Of a stretch of DNA of 64,000 nucleotides, positions 35,400-44,681 are shown piece by piece (the stretch's first letter is position 1; each line of letters starts with the position of its first letter). The stretch covers positions 186,001 to 250,000 of the forward strand of contig JAZRVF010000011.1 of NCBI GenBank assembly GCA_045599005.1, read 5' to 3'. The notes under the pieces are model-generated. The model was not told the origin of the DNA. It saw only the letters and a list, made by a program, of their open reading frames with translations, and searched no databases. Source of the stretch: Treponema_I sp045599005. GTDB taxonomy: Bacteria; Spirochaetota; Spirochaetia; Treponematales; Treponemataceae. The position numbers and the translations under genes are program-made.

Positions 35400-36580
35400 C
35401 GGCGCACCAGCCTTATGTAAAAAACAATGCCTGTTCCGCCAATAAGAAAGTTTGGCAGCCACATTGCCCAGAAGCCGTTCACACCGTTACGGAGCCCGAA
35501 GGTCTGTCCCATGATGAACATTGCCCAGTATGCAACAGAAAGCACGATACCGATTATCAGACCGATTGTCTGACCGTTGTGCTTACCGAACACGACAGCA
35601 AGAGGCATTGCAAGAATCGCAAAGAAAACAGAGCCGAAAGGCAGCGAAAATTTCTTATAGTATTCCAGTTCCCAGATATTAAGCTGATAATCAGAAGTCA
35701 GGGGATCAGCCCGCATGTTCTCAATCTCTTTTTTCAGATCCGGAGCCGTCATTTCCCGGGGATTGTTTCCGCTCGAATTGACAAAGAAATCTGAAGAGAA
35801 AATATTCATAACAGAAGAAGTTGATTTCAACAGGTCGAATGAAGTCTTGTCACTTTTGTCCACAAAAAATGCCACCGGTTTTCCCATTTCCAGCTGCATC
35901 AGGACACCCGGATCATCAGGAGACACAATCTGCGTTTCTTCGGAAACAATGATTCTTACTTTGCTTCGATCACTGCTGTCAAAGAGAATCAGATCTGACA
36001 CAGTCCGGTCATTCACCTCACCGATTATCAGTGTGGAATTCTGTGTTCTCTTGATTGAATTGGATTCAATTTCGACAGAGGGGTTGGAGAACAGGATGGA
36101 CTGATAGAGTCTGTTATATTCTACGGTTCCCAGAGGAAGCAGATAATCGTTGACAAAGAATGATGCGATTGAAATCAGCACGCCCAGAACCAGAACCGGA
36201 ACCATGACAGAACCGTAGGAATGACCTGTTGCCCTGAAAATCATGATCTCATTGTCACTCATCATACGGCCAAGACACATGAGAAAGCCTACCAGAGTGG
36301 CAAAAGGTGCTGACTGGGCAATTACAAATGGAAGAGAATAGGTTACAAGCTGGGCAACCTGAAGAAACGGAACCTTTTTTTTAAGGAGTTCCTCTGCCAT
36401 AAGAAGAATCTGGTTGACAAAAAAAATCATGAAGAAAAACAGAAAAGCAATGAAAAAATACAGAAAAAGTTCCCTCATCAGATAATTGAAGAAAACCTGA
36501 TTTCCCCGGGGTCTGGAAAACAAAGGGCGTTTTCTTTCATGTGGCATCTGAGCTGTTTCTGTCTTTTCAGTGTTTTTCAT
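35396..36580 (-). CDS. lptF: LptF/LptG (YjgP/YjgQ) family permease, first of a pair
   Basis: A 394-residue inner-membrane permease, partner of the next gene. A basic N-terminus precedes FFNYLMRELFLYFFIAFLFFFMIFF. Helices 2 and 3 contain PFLQVAQLVTYSLPFVIAQSAPFATLVGFLMCLGRMMSDNEI, with the conserved E of the coupling helix. A periplasmic domain (about 135-290) and three C-terminal helices follow (YKKFSLPFGSVFFAILAMPLAVVF). LptF and LptG normally form the LptB2FG transporter; no lptB or lptC is adjacent. The gene starts two bases after dut. Confidence 0.87.
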   Translation of the reverse strand: MKNTEKTETAQMPHERKRPLFSRPRGNQVFFNYLMRELFLYFFIAFLFFFMIFFVNQILLMAEELLKKKVPFLQVAQLVTYSLPFVIAQSAPFATLVGFLMCLGRMMSDNEIMIFRATGHSYGSVMVPVLVLGVLISIASFFVNDYLLPLGTVEYNRLYQSILFSNPSVEIESNSIKRTQNSTLIIGEVNDRTVSDLILFDSSDRSKVRIIVSEETQIVSPDDPGVLMQLEMGKPVAFFVDKSDKTSFDLLKSTSSVMNIFSSDFFVNSSGNNPREMTAPDLKKEIENMRADPLTSDYQLNIWELEYYKKFSLPFGSVFFAILAMPLAVVFGKHNGQTIGLIIGIVLSVAYWAMFIMGQTFGLRNGVNGFWAMWLPNFLIGGTGIVFYIRLVRR

Positions 36581-36582
36581 TT

Positions 36583-37029
36583 TCAGACACCGGTTGAACC
36601 GAATCCTCCTGCACCACGCTGAGTCTCAGACAGTTTATCGGCAACCAGGAAGTTTCCCTGTGTGACAGGTGCAACCACAGCCTGGGCAATACGGTCTCCA
36701 TTGTTGACAACAAAATCCTCGTCTCCAAGATTGATCAGAAGCGCATGAACCTGTCCGCGGTAATCGCTGTCAATTGTTCCGGGAGTATTAAGGCATGTGA
36801 TTCCGTGTTTAAGGGCAAGGCCGCTTCTTGGGCGAACCTGCACCTCATAACCGACGGGGATCTCAAAGGCAAGACCTGTCGGAATAAGGGCACGCCCACC
36901 CTTCTTAATGACCACAGGCTCGGGAACAAAAGCGCACAGATCAGCACCGGCACTACCTTCTGTCTGATAAGCAGGCAGTTTTGCACCGGGCATCACAGTA
37001 CATTTTATATCAATTCTATTCATGTTCAT
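36583..37029 (-). CDS. dut: dUTP diphosphatase
   Basis: Trimeric dUTPase of 148 residues; it hydrolyses dUTP to dUMP, keeping uracil out of DNA. The five motifs are visible: AGADLCAF (1), RPRSGLALKHGI (2), GTIDSDYRGQVHALLINLG (3, with catalytic Asp), NGDRIAQAVVAPV (4) and RGAGGFGSTG (5). The ATG overlaps the TGA of the M16 peptidase gene. Genes of this set (peptidase, dut, lptF, lptG) form a tight run. Confidence 0.97.
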   Translation of the reverse strand: MNMNRIDIKCTVMPGAKLPAYQTEGSAGADLCAFVPEPVVIKKGGRALIPTGLAFEIPVGYEVQVRPRSGLALKHGITCLNTPGTIDSDYRGQVHALLINLGDEDFVVNNGDRIAQAVVAPVTQGNFLVADKLSETQRGAGGFGSTGV

Positions 37030-38300
37030 TCTCCAGTTTTCAGACGTTTTTTCTCAAAGCAAGATAATTTCGGACCGAAGACAACCAGAGTCCGTCTGTC
37101 AGGAACAATCAGCTCCGCAACCGTTTTTTCAATCATAGCTTTTGTCACAGAACGAATCTGATCCACAGTGCATTTCCAGTCAGACTGTCTGAATCCCATT
37201 GAGAAATTGCGGTACAGTTTTTTCATCCGGCTTTCAGCATCTTCCGCGTTGACAATCTCTTCCCCGCACAGATGCTCTTTTGCCGCAAGGATTTCTTCGT
37301 CAGAAAAACCTTTGCACAAAGCAAGATTCAGCTGGGAAAAAATCGTTTCCACAACTTCCACCGCATCTTTTTTTGCACATGATGCATAAAAACACAGCAT
37401 GGCACAGTCAGAATAAATGGAAAAGAAACTGTAGGTAGTATAACAAAAGCCTTTCTCTTCCCGCAATGCCTGAAAAAGCCGGCTGCTCATCGTATCACCA
37501 AGAAGAGCACTCACAATTGCACAGGAACAGTATTCTTCCTCAGAAAGAACAGGTCTGACAGGAAACAGAACCATAATCTGGGACTGCTGAAAATCAGCAT
37601 TAAGAAAATGATTTCCCTTCTGCCAGACAGGAAGTTCCATTCCTGGGAAAGGCTCAAGCGGATTCGGAACAGCAACATGATTTTCAAAGGAAGAAAGTTT
37701 ATGCTCAAAATCAGCTGTGTTTATGTCACCGGTGACACACACAGTCATAAAGCCATGACGGATGAAATCATTGTACCAGCTGTAGAGTTCCGGAGAATTC
37801 AACTGACGGATGCTTTTCACAGTCCCGCAAATTGCGCGGGAAATTCCATTCCGTGGCCAGACAATCTCTGCCGCGGCATCCAGGGCAGCATCTTCCGGAT
37901 CTTCTTCCGAAGCAAGAATCTCGTTTTCAATTACAGAACGTTCTTTGTCAATTTCTGACTGCATAAATGTGGAATTATGTGTCATGTCACAGAGAATATC
38001 CAATGCAAGAAACGCATATTCAGCAGGAACGACACAATGCAGACAGATCACTTCGCGCTCCGTAAAAGCATTCACGTAACCGCCGATTTTATCGAAAGCA
38101 CAGGCTATCTCATAAGCAGACCGGGTTTCAGTGCCTTTAAAAAGCATATGTTCCACAAAATGAGCAATACCGCAGTGTTCTGTTTTTTCAAACCGGCTTC
38201 CTGCTGAAAACCAGAAACCGATGGAAACAGTCTTAAACTCGTCTGTAGATTCTGCAATGAACTGGATATTGTTCTGTAATGTTTTTTGAATGACTGACAT
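37026..38300 (-). CDS. M16 family zinc peptidase (PqqL/YmxG type)
   Basis: A 424-residue single-unit M16 peptidase. The inverted zinc motif HxxEH is present in CGIAHFVEHMLFKGT, with the downstream acidic ligand in VIENEILASEEDPEDAA. The C-terminal half has FCYTTYSFFSIYSDCAMLCFYASC, the R/Y-type substrate region (family usually LREEKGLAYS; here LREEKGFCYT). The gene is usually next to pnp in many bacteria (YmxG). The start at 38300 is preferred: the TTG reading at 38339 would begin inside the pnp terminator. Confidence 0.9.
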   Translation of the reverse strand: MSVIQKTLQNNIQFIAESTDEFKTVSIGFWFSAGSRFEKTEHCGIAHFVEHMLFKGTETRSAYEIACAFDKIGGYVNAFTEREVICLHCVVPAEYAFLALDILCDMTHNSTFMQSEIDKERSVIENEILASEEDPEDAALDAAAEIVWPRNGISRAICGTVKSIRQLNSPELYSWYNDFIRHGFMTVCVTGDINTADFEHKLSSFENHVAVPNPLEPFPGMELPVWQKGNHFLNADFQQSQIMVLFPVRPVLSEEEYCSCAIVSALLGDTMSSRLFQALREEKGFCYTTYSFFSIYSDCAMLCFYASCAKKDAVEVVETIFSQLNLALCKGFSDEEILAAKEHLCGEEIVNAEDAESRMKKLYRNFSMGFRQSDWKCTVDQIRSVTKAMIEKTVAELIVPDRRTLVVFGPKLSCFEKKRLKTGE

Positions 38301-38321
38301 ATTCTGAACCCGTTCCGTCCG

Positions 38322-38365
38322 AAAAAAAAGGCTGCCCAAATGAAGCGCACTTCATAAGAACAGCC
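38322..38365 (-). terminator. Rho-independent terminator after pnp
   Basis: GGCTG (38330-38334) pairs with CAGCC (38361-38365), and inside it ATGAAG (38340-38345) pairs with CTTCAT (38350-38355). On the minus strand a run of eight T follows (38322-38329 read in reverse). It ends the rpsO-pnp transcript before the peptidase gene. Confidence 0.8.
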
Positions 38366-38387
38366 TCCTATTCTGTTATTTCAGGAA

Positions 38388-40496
38388 TTATTCTGTTTTT
38401 GTTTCCTGAGCGTCAATGTAAGACAGATTCAGACGACCCATTTTGTCAATCTCAATCAGTTTTACAGGAATCACCTGTCCTTCTGAAATAACATCTGTCA
38501 CTTTAGCAACACGTGTCTTTGACAGTTTGGAAATGTGGCACAGACCTTCTTTTCCGGGCAGGATCTCAACAAATGCACCGAATTCCATGATGCGTTTTAC
38601 AGTACCTTTATAGATTGTTCCGACTTCAGGATCTTCCACAATACCCTTGATCGCAGCCTTTGCACCGTCAGTTGATTTTGTGTTCTTTCCGTAGATTGTT
38701 ACAGTACCGTCATCATCAGTGTTGATTGTTACACCGAACTGAGCTGAAATCGCTTTGACAGTTTTTCCGCCGGGTCCGATCAGGGCACCGATTTTGTCAA
38801 TCGCAATCTTCATGCTTTCAATTTTGGGAGCATATTCACTGATTTTTTCCGCAGGGCCGGCAATTGTCTGTTTCATGATGCCCAGAATGTGCAGACGTCC
38901 GCGTTTTGCCTGAGCCAGAGCTTTCTGCATGATTTCTGTTGTAACACCGGCAATCTTGATATCCATCTGGAAACCGGTGATACCGTCTTCAGTACCGGCA
39001 ACCTTAAAGTCCATGTCACCAAGGTGATCTTCCTCACCAAGAATATCTGACAGGATTGAATAGCGTTTGTAAGGATTCTCCTCATCACCTTCTGTGATAA
39101 GTCCCATTGCAATACCGGCTACAGGTTTCTTCATAGGAACACCGGCTGCCAGCATACACAGAGTACCACCACATACAGATGCCATTGAAGACGAACCGTT
39201 TGATTCCATGATCTCGGAAACAACACGGATCGTATAAGGGAATGCCTCGCGGCTGGGAACCATCGGCTCAAGAGAGCGGCGTGCCAGGTTTCCATGTCCG
39301 ATTTCGCGGCGGCCTGTTCCCATGCGTCCAACTTCACCGACAGAATAAGGGGGGAAGTTGTAGTGCAGAATAAAGTGCTCGCGGCGGTCTCCGTCAATGT
39401 CATCGTAAACCTGCTCATCAAGAGCTGTACCCAGTGTAGCAACAGCAAGAGACTGAGTCTCACCGCGTGTGAAGATTGCTGATCCGTGAGGACGGGGCAG
39501 AACATTCACTTCACAGGTGATGGGGCGGATGTCTTCAAGACCACGTCCGTCAACACGCTGTCCGCGGTCCAGGATTCCGGAACGCAGGATGTTGTACTGC
39601 ATGTCATCAAAAAGGACATTGAAAAGTTTTGCCTGCATGCTGTCAGCAAGCTGTTCCGCATATTTTGCGGCAATGTCGTTCTTTACTTTTGCGATTGCCT
39701 CATAACGTCCGAATTTTGATTTTTCGTAGCAGGCTACCTGAAGAAGAGGCATTGCTTCTGCTTCGATAGCGTCTTTGTTCTCAAGAACAGCAGATGAAGG
39801 AGCAAGAGGAAGTTTCTCTTTTCCGGCAAGAGCCTTCAGTTCTTCCTGAAGCTTACACATCTCGCGGATAAACTCTTCTGCTTTTGCCAGTGCACCAAGC
39901 ATCAGTTCCTCAGAAACCTCATTTGCACCACCTTCAACCATTGTGAATCCGTCTTTTGTTCCGGCAACAACAATCTCCAGGTCACCTTTCTCAATCTGCT
40001 CGTAAGTAGGGTTAAGAACGTACTCTCCGTCAACATAACCTACGCGGACAGCTGCAATAGGACCGTTGAAAGGAATGTCTGAAACTGTGACGGCGGCAGA
40101 AGATGCGATCACGGCAAGAATGTCAGGAGGATTGACTCCGTCTGCGGAAACACAGGTAGGAACAATCTGAATCTCACGTCCGAAGGCAACTTCGAAAAGA
40201 GGACGCATAGGGCGGTCAATCAGGCGTGATACAAGGATTTCCTTATCCTTCGGGCGACCTTCGCGTTTTACGAAACCACCGGGAATTTTTCCGGCAGCAT
40301 AATATTTCTCATTGTAGTCAACTGTTACAGGAACAAAGTCAAGTCCTTCCTGTGCAGTTCCGGAAGCACATGCTGTAGCGATAACAGCAGATCCTGCGAA
40401 CTGTGCGTATACAGCACCGTTTGCCTGTTTAGCAAGACGACCTGTCTCAAGGATCAGTTCATCATTGCCGATTTTGTAGGTTACTCTGTGTACCAT
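38388..40496 (-). CDS. pnp: Polynucleotide phosphorylase
   Basis: 3'-5' phosphorolytic exoribonuclease, 702 residues. Two RNase PH domains are present (first with GKIPGGFVKREGRPKDKEIL, second with RPHGSAIFTRGETQSLAVATLG and the conserved GDMDFKVAGTEDGITGFQMDIK). A KH domain (IGALIGPGGKTVKAI) and an S1 domain (GTVKRIMEFGAFVEILPGKEGLCHISKL) follow. An AAAGGA ribosome-binding site precedes the ATG. It follows rpsO as in most bacteria, but with a terminator-like hairpin between. Confidence 0.98.
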   Translation of the reverse strand: MVHRVTYKIGNDELILETGRLAKQANGAVYAQFAGSAVIATACASGTAQEGLDFVPVTVDYNEKYYAAGKIPGGFVKREGRPKDKEILVSRLIDRPMRPLFEVAFGREIQIVPTCVSADGVNPPDILAVIASSAAVTVSDIPFNGPIAAVRVGYVDGEYVLNPTYEQIEKGDLEIVVAGTKDGFTMVEGGANEVSEELMLGALAKAEEFIREMCKLQEELKALAGKEKLPLAPSSAVLENKDAIEAEAMPLLQVACYEKSKFGRYEAIAKVKNDIAAKYAEQLADSMQAKLFNVLFDDMQYNILRSGILDRGQRVDGRGLEDIRPITCEVNVLPRPHGSAIFTRGETQSLAVATLGTALDEQVYDDIDGDRREHFILHYNFPPYSVGEVGRMGTGRREIGHGNLARRSLEPMVPSREAFPYTIRVVSEIMESNGSSSMASVCGGTLCMLAAGVPMKKPVAGIAMGLITEGDEENPYKRYSILSDILGEEDHLGDMDFKVAGTEDGITGFQMDIKIAGVTTEIMQKALAQAKRGRLHILGIMKQTIAGPAEKISEYAPKIESMKIAIDKIGALIGPGGKTVKAISAQFGVTINTDDDGTVTIYGKNTKSTDGAKAAIKGIVEDPEVGTIYKGTVKRIMEFGAFVEILPGKEGLCHISKLSKTRVAKVTDVISEGQVIPVKLIEIDKMGRLNLSYIDAQETKTE

Positions 40497-40625
40497 CTGG
40501 TAAATCCTTTAAAATGATTTTTGCTACTGCATCGTGACAGAATTTACTGCAAACCGTCTGTCCGCGGGTTCCAGAAAATTCTGCCCATCTACAATGCAGC
40601 GGTATGTTTCTCACATACTTTGAAA

Positions 40626-40670
40626 TAAAAAAACCGGTTGTTATATGAAAAATCATTGATAACAGCCGGT
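40626..40670 (-). terminator. Rho-independent terminator after rpsO
   Basis: A 12-base stem, ACCGGTTGTTAT (33-44 of block 40601, that is 40633-40644) with ATAACAGCCGGT (40659-40670), has one G-T pair. On the minus strand it is followed by a T run (40626-40632 read in reverse). It is symmetrical enough, with five T after it on the plus strand, to work both ways. It may attenuate rather than end rpsO-pnp transcription. Confidence 0.85.
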
Positions 40671-40679
40671 TTTTCTCAA

Positions 40680-40949
40680 TTACTTGCGCAATCCCAACTC
40701 TTTGATGAGAGAACGATAAAGTTCCAGATCTTTGTTCTGAAGGTATTTCAGAAGGTTTCTGCGCTGACCGACAAGCTGTGTCAAAGCACGTTTTGCACTT
40801 GCGTCTTTTTTGTTTGCCTTACAGTGTTCTGTAAGCTGTTTGATGCGCTCTGTAAGAAGAGCAACCTGAACTTTTGAGTTACCGGTATCCTTGCTGTTTG
40901 CACCATATGTGGAAACAACGGAAGCGGTTTTTTCTTTTGTAAGAGCCAT
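40680..40949 (-). CDS. rpsO: 30S ribosomal protein S15
   Basis: An 89-residue protein, standard length. S15 landmarks are TGNSKVQVALLTERIKQLTEHCKANKKDASAKRALTQLV in sequence (16S helix 20/22 binding region), RRNLLKYLQNKDLELYRSLIKELGLRK at the end. A GGAGTAGGG ribosome-binding site lies seven bases before the ATG. It lies between ribF and pnp, the usual bacterial place. Confidence 0.98.
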   Translation of the reverse strand: MALTKEKTASVVSTYGANSKDTGNSKVQVALLTERIKQLTEHCKANKKDASAKRALTQLVGQRRNLLKYLQNKDLELYRSLIKELGLRK

Positions 40950-41047
40950 AACCCTACTCCAAAATCCGGGATTGATTTAACCTTTCAGAATGAGTCGTTA
41001 AACCCATCAAAAAAAGTCGCCCGAATAAAACAATAATTTAGTATATT

Positions 41048-41917
41048 TTACCGAATGACTGGAATAAATTCAACTGTCTCAGGTAAAAAGCCGGACAAAG
41101 ATCTGTCCTTTTCTGCACAGACTTCTATGTTCACCTGACCGTCTTTCATCGAAAGGAGTCCGTCCGCAGCAAAAGGCTCTGAATCCTGTGTCTCTTCAAA
41201 ATAAACCTTTGTCGGAAACTCCCCTTTTTCAGGCAGGATCTGATGACAGGCATTCCTTTCAAAAGAATACACGGCAGCAGTTTTTCCATTGCTACAGGAA
41301 ATACAGTCCAAGAAAGGCCTCAGATCAAGTCTGTAATGAAAACCGAGCATTTTTTCCGCCGTGTCAAAATCCCCAAGGGCCACTGCAGAACGGAGCGCGC
41401 TGGAACTAACACGGAGTCCGTCAGAATCAACCTGTTCTGCAACTTCAAAAACAAAACCTTTCTTAAGTGCCAGGGTTTTCAGCTGGGCAATACCGGTATC
41501 CGCATTGACACCGCAGGTAAAATCCTGACCGGACACAAGAAATTTCATCTTCAGGCAGGAGCAGAGTTTTTCTACAAAAACCGCACCCGGCGTCCCTTTG
41601 ACTGAAGGTGTAAAATCAATCAGGACAACAAAATCAAATCCCTGCTTCAGGAAAAAATCCTTTTTCTGCTCAACAGAACACAGAAGACCGCCGAAACTTT
41701 CCTTGTGAAGAGAAGCTTTGGGAGGCAGAACAAACGTTACAGCCCCCTTCTTCATGCCTGAATTCCGGGCGGAAAAAAGCCGGACTCTGTCGAACAATGA
41801 CTGATGTCCCCGGTGCGGACCGTCAAAGCCGCCTATGCACAAGGCACTTCCAGCACAGTCCTCAGAGAAAAGACAGTTTTCATCGTCAACAAAATCAGCC
41901 CAATTAAATATTTCCAC
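41048..41917 (-). CDS. ribF: RibF-type FAD synthetase, riboflavin kinase half not recognisable
   Basis: A 289-residue protein. The N-terminal nucleotidyltransferase domain (FMN adenylation to FAD) is clear: ALCIGGFDGPHRGHQSLF (HxGH motif), FVVLIDFTP, MKFLVSGQDFTCG and GLRVSSSALRSAVALGDFDTAEKMLG. The last 85 residues, where a riboflavin kinase domain belongs, show no GVxNxGxRPT-type motif or the catalytic Glu context; only short beta-like segments (EFPTKVYFEET) remain. It could be an FAD synthetase only, or have a highly diverged kinase. It lies ten bases after the LRR gene and 98 before rpsO. Confidence 0.85.
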   Translation of the reverse strand: MEIFNWADFVDDENCLFSEDCAGSALCIGGFDGPHRGHQSLFDRVRLFSARNSGMKKGAVTFVLPPKASLHKESFGGLLCSVEQKKDFFLKQGFDFVVLIDFTPSVKGTPGAVFVEKLCSCLKMKFLVSGQDFTCGVNADTGIAQLKTLALKKGFVFEVAEQVDSDGLRVSSSALRSAVALGDFDTAEKMLGFHYRLDLRPFLDCISCSNGKTAAVYSFERNACHQILPEKGEFPTKVYFEETQDSEPFAADGLLSMKDGQVNIEVCAEKDRSLSGFLPETVEFIPVIR

Positions 41918-41927
41918 CCGTTTTTCC

Positions 41928-43535
41928 TCAGAAATTCTCAGACAGGATGAACTCTACTTCGTTTTCAGCAGCAAATTCCTCAGCTTTTGAGCCAGCCGGT
42001 CCCACAAACTTTACGTAAGGGTGAAAATTGACTTCCTTTGTCAGGACAATTTCAGTGTCAGGGGAAGCAACCTGAACTGTCTGAATGGCATAACAGCCGT
42101 AAAAAGCAGCAAGATCGAACTCTGCCATTCCTTCGCCCACATAAATCGATTCAAGATTCACGCAGTTATTGAAAGCAGAGTCTCCGATGTAACTGACTGC
42201 TGACGGAATGACAATTTCTTCCAGACTTACACAGCTTTCAAATGCACCCATACCGATTGCATCAATTGAAGAAGGCAGTTTTATGCTGCCAAGACGATAA
42301 CAGCAGAAGAAAGCAGAATTTCCAATCCAGTCAATACCCTCTTCCAGATAGACAGTCTTCAGGCTGTAGCAGAATTCAAAAAGCGAGTCAGACACTGTTG
42401 CCTTTGAAAGCAGGAATGCGCGCTCAAGACTTACACATTGTGAGAAAGCTGATTCCCCAAGTCCGGTCACAGTCTGCGGAACAAAGATTTCTTTCAGCCG
42501 GTAACAGTCAGCAAATGCAAAATCATCGATTTTCTTAAGCCCGTAATTCAAGGATACAGACTCAAGACTTCTGCAGAGAGAGAAAGCAGCATAACTGACT
42601 GTCTCAACAGATCCGGGCAATGTAACACTTTCAAGACTGTCACAGGAATAGAAGGCACCTTTTCCGATTACTCTGACTCCTTCAGGGACTTCATAATCAG
42701 GATTGATTCCCGCCTGGGCGACTGCAACAAGAGTAGCCGTTTTCTTCTCAATGAGTGCATTTCCGTTCACCATGAAGAATTCTGATTCCGGAGCCACATT
42801 GATGGATTCGAGACTTGGAGTTGCGTAAAAAGCATATTCATCAATTTTTTCGACAGAAGCAGGAATCGTGACAGTTTTCAGACTGCTCAGATAAGCAAGT
42901 CCTGCATAATCAATTGATTTAGTTCCTTCCGGGATCACCACCTCAGTCAGGTCAGCAGCGTAAGGAGCACAGATCAGGCGGCCGGAATTTTTCTCATAAA
43001 GCACACCATCAATCACTTCAAAACAGGGATTGTCAGGAGCAACAAGAATTTCCTCCAGATTGAAACATCCGGAAAAAGGCATTGAACCGATCTCTTTAAC
43101 GGAAGAAGGAATGATGAACTTTTCAAAAGAACAGTCATCAAAACAGTTCTCTCCGATTCCACTTACAGGATGGCCTTCAAAAGAAGAAGGAAGTTCAAAA
43201 ACCCGGAAGTCAACAGGTTCCCCAGTTATTCTGTCATATCTGTAAGGCTGGAAAGAATTTATGAAAATCGATCCGTCTTCGGACAAGTCAAAATAAAAGC
43301 AGTAATCAGAACTTTGATAACAGTCACCGATAAATCCGATACAGTCATTATTCTCGTCACTGTTCTCATAGGCATAATAATCGTCATAAAAATCGTATCC
43401 ATCATACCAGTCATAATCACTGTACCAGTTGCTGAAATCTTCCCAATAATATTCATCCCAGTCATTGGCGGAATATGCTGATGCACAGCTTAAAAGAATG
43501 AATCCAGCCAAAAGGAAAGCAATAATTTTTTTCAT
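41928..43535 (-). CDS. BspA-like leucine-rich-repeat surface protein with Tyr/Asp/Trp-rich N-terminus
   Basis: A 535-residue exported protein. The signal sequence MKKIIAFLLAGFILLSCASA could be a lipoprotein signal (LLSC) or cleave after ASA. Residues about 24-65 are extraordinarily rich in Tyr, Asp, Trp and Glu (WDEYYWEDFSNWYSDYDWY and on). Residues about 110-510 contain about a dozen BspA-type LRR_5 units of 22-24 residues (IDEYAFYATPSLESINV, IGKGAFYSCDSLESVTLPGSV, IDDFAFADCYRLKEIFVPQTV). Such proteins in treponemes bind host or bacterial partners. A GGGGGA ribosome-binding site sets the ATG at 43535. It lies unexpectedly between truB and ribF. Confidence 0.88.
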   Translation of the reverse strand: MKKIIAFLLAGFILLSCASAYSANDWDEYYWEDFSNWYSDYDWYDGYDFYDDYYAYENSDENNDCIGFIGDCYQSSDYCFYFDLSEDGSIFINSFQPYRYDRITGEPVDFRVFELPSSFEGHPVSGIGENCFDDCSFEKFIIPSSVKEIGSMPFSGCFNLEEILVAPDNPCFEVIDGVLYEKNSGRLICAPYAADLTEVVIPEGTKSIDYAGLAYLSSLKTVTIPASVEKIDEYAFYATPSLESINVAPESEFFMVNGNALIEKKTATLVAVAQAGINPDYEVPEGVRVIGKGAFYSCDSLESVTLPGSVETVSYAAFSLCRSLESVSLNYGLKKIDDFAFADCYRLKEIFVPQTVTGLGESAFSQCVSLERAFLLSKATVSDSLFEFCYSLKTVYLEEGIDWIGNSAFFCCYRLGSIKLPSSIDAIGMGAFESCVSLEEIVIPSAVSYIGDSAFNNCVNLESIYVGEGMAEFDLAAFYGCYAIQTVQVASPDTEIVLTKEVNFHPYVKFVGPAGSKAEEFAAENEVEFILSENF

Positions 43536-43553
43536 GATTTTCCCCCGTAAAAA

Positions 43554-43589
43554 AGTCTGCCGGTACAATCTGACATCCAGAAGTCCGGC
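43554..43589 (-). terminator. Weak hairpin with T run between truB and the LRR gene
   Basis: GCCGG (43559-43563 on plus) and CCGGC (43585-43589) form a five-base stem around 21 bases. On the minus strand, after AGAC, a run of six T follows. It may partly end the truB transcript, separating the LRR gene. Confidence 0.3.
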
Positions 43590-43622
43590 TAATTTGAAGA
43601 TAACAATAAATGACAGAAAAGG

Positions 43623-44681
43623 CTAACTGATCACAAATCCGTACCGGAACCTTTCCTGATCCTGTTCCACAACGCCCCGGAACCTGTCTCCACAGTCAAA
43701 TACTGCAAGCTGTTCCGCATTCAGATTCTCAGGATTATCATTGTAATCAGAAAAAAAAGATCTGTGAATGAATTTGCCGTTGGAAAAATCTTTCTCGCCT
43801 TTATCAGTCAGTGTCACAGGAAACATTCCGCAAAGCAAAGCGGTGGAACGGGAAAAGCTGCTGCTCTTCTGCCGTATTTCCTCCAGGAATTCGGAAGTCC
43901 TGCACAACTCAGTATTATTTTCCGGATGCAAGGCATTTTCTATGGTAAAGTCTTTCAGAAAAGCATATCCTGCTGCATCACAAAGCCTGAAGTTCCCAAC
44001 CTCAGTTCTCCGGAGCGCGACCAGATGTGCGCGGGAATTACATGTCAGAGCAATATCCCTTGCCAGACATCGGATATAAGTGCCTTTTGAGACTTTAAAA
44101 TCCACCCTTGCATAACGGATTTTTTCTGAAGCCCGGGCCGTCATGACCGATTCCAGATCCGTCATACAACAGTCCGGGTCAAAAACAAGACGTTCACCGT
44201 CTTCAAATTCCACTTCCTGGATACGGCTTTCAAAAACGGTAACCGGTCTTTTGGGAAGAACAAAATCCTCCCCTTTTCTCGCAAGATCACTGGCCCTTTT
44301 TCCGTCAACATGGAGTGCTGAAAAATGAGGCGGTTCCTGCATCAGCGGTCCGCTAAAAGTTCCGAAAGCCTGAACAAAAGATAAAAAATCCGGGAGTTCC
44401 GCCGTAGCTACAGTTTCTCCACTTGGATCAAGGGTATCGGTTTCAGTTCCGAAGGCAATTACAGCCTGATAAGTTTTATGCAAAGAAGTGATATGGTTGA
44501 CAAGATGTGTCATAGAACCGGCAAGAACAACAAGAAGGCCGTCCGCAAAGGAATCCAAGGTTCCAGTGTGGCCGACCTTTTTTGTACTCAATGCCTTTTT
44601 GACACTGAAAAGCGACGAGAAACTGGTCATACCAGCCTGTTTTGCAAGAAGAATAATTCCGTTACTCTGCGTCTTCTGCAT
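43623..44681 (-). CDS. truB: tRNA pseudouridine-55 synthase
   Basis: Makes pseudouridine 55 in the T loop of tRNAs. The catalytic Asp lies in KVGHTGTLDSFADGLLVVLAG; other blocks are YQAVIAFGTETDTLDPSG, PLMQEPPHFSALHVDGKRASDLAR, and KGTYIRCLARDIA. At 352 residues it is longer than E. coli TruB; the C-terminal 100 residues replace the PUA domain with poorly conserved sequence. The start is taken at ATG 44681 (MQKTQSNGIILLAKQAGM fits the family start), giving a 20-base overlap with rbfA; longer readings run further into rbfA. Confidence 0.92.
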   Translation of the reverse strand: MQKTQSNGIILLAKQAGMTSFSSLFSVKKALSTKKVGHTGTLDSFADGLLVVLAGSMTHLVNHITSLHKTYQAVIAFGTETDTLDPSGETVATAELPDFLSFVQAFGTFSGPLMQEPPHFSALHVDGKRASDLARKGEDFVLPKRPVTVFESRIQEVEFEDGERLVFDPDCCMTDLESVMTARASEKIRYARVDFKVSKGTYIRCLARDIALTCNSRAHLVALRRTEVGNFRLCDAAGYAFLKDFTIENALHPENNTELCRTSEFLEEIRQKSSSFSRSTALLCGMFPVTLTDKGEKDFSNGKFIHRSFFSDYNDNPENLNAEQLAVFDCGDRFRGVVEQDQERFRYGFVIS

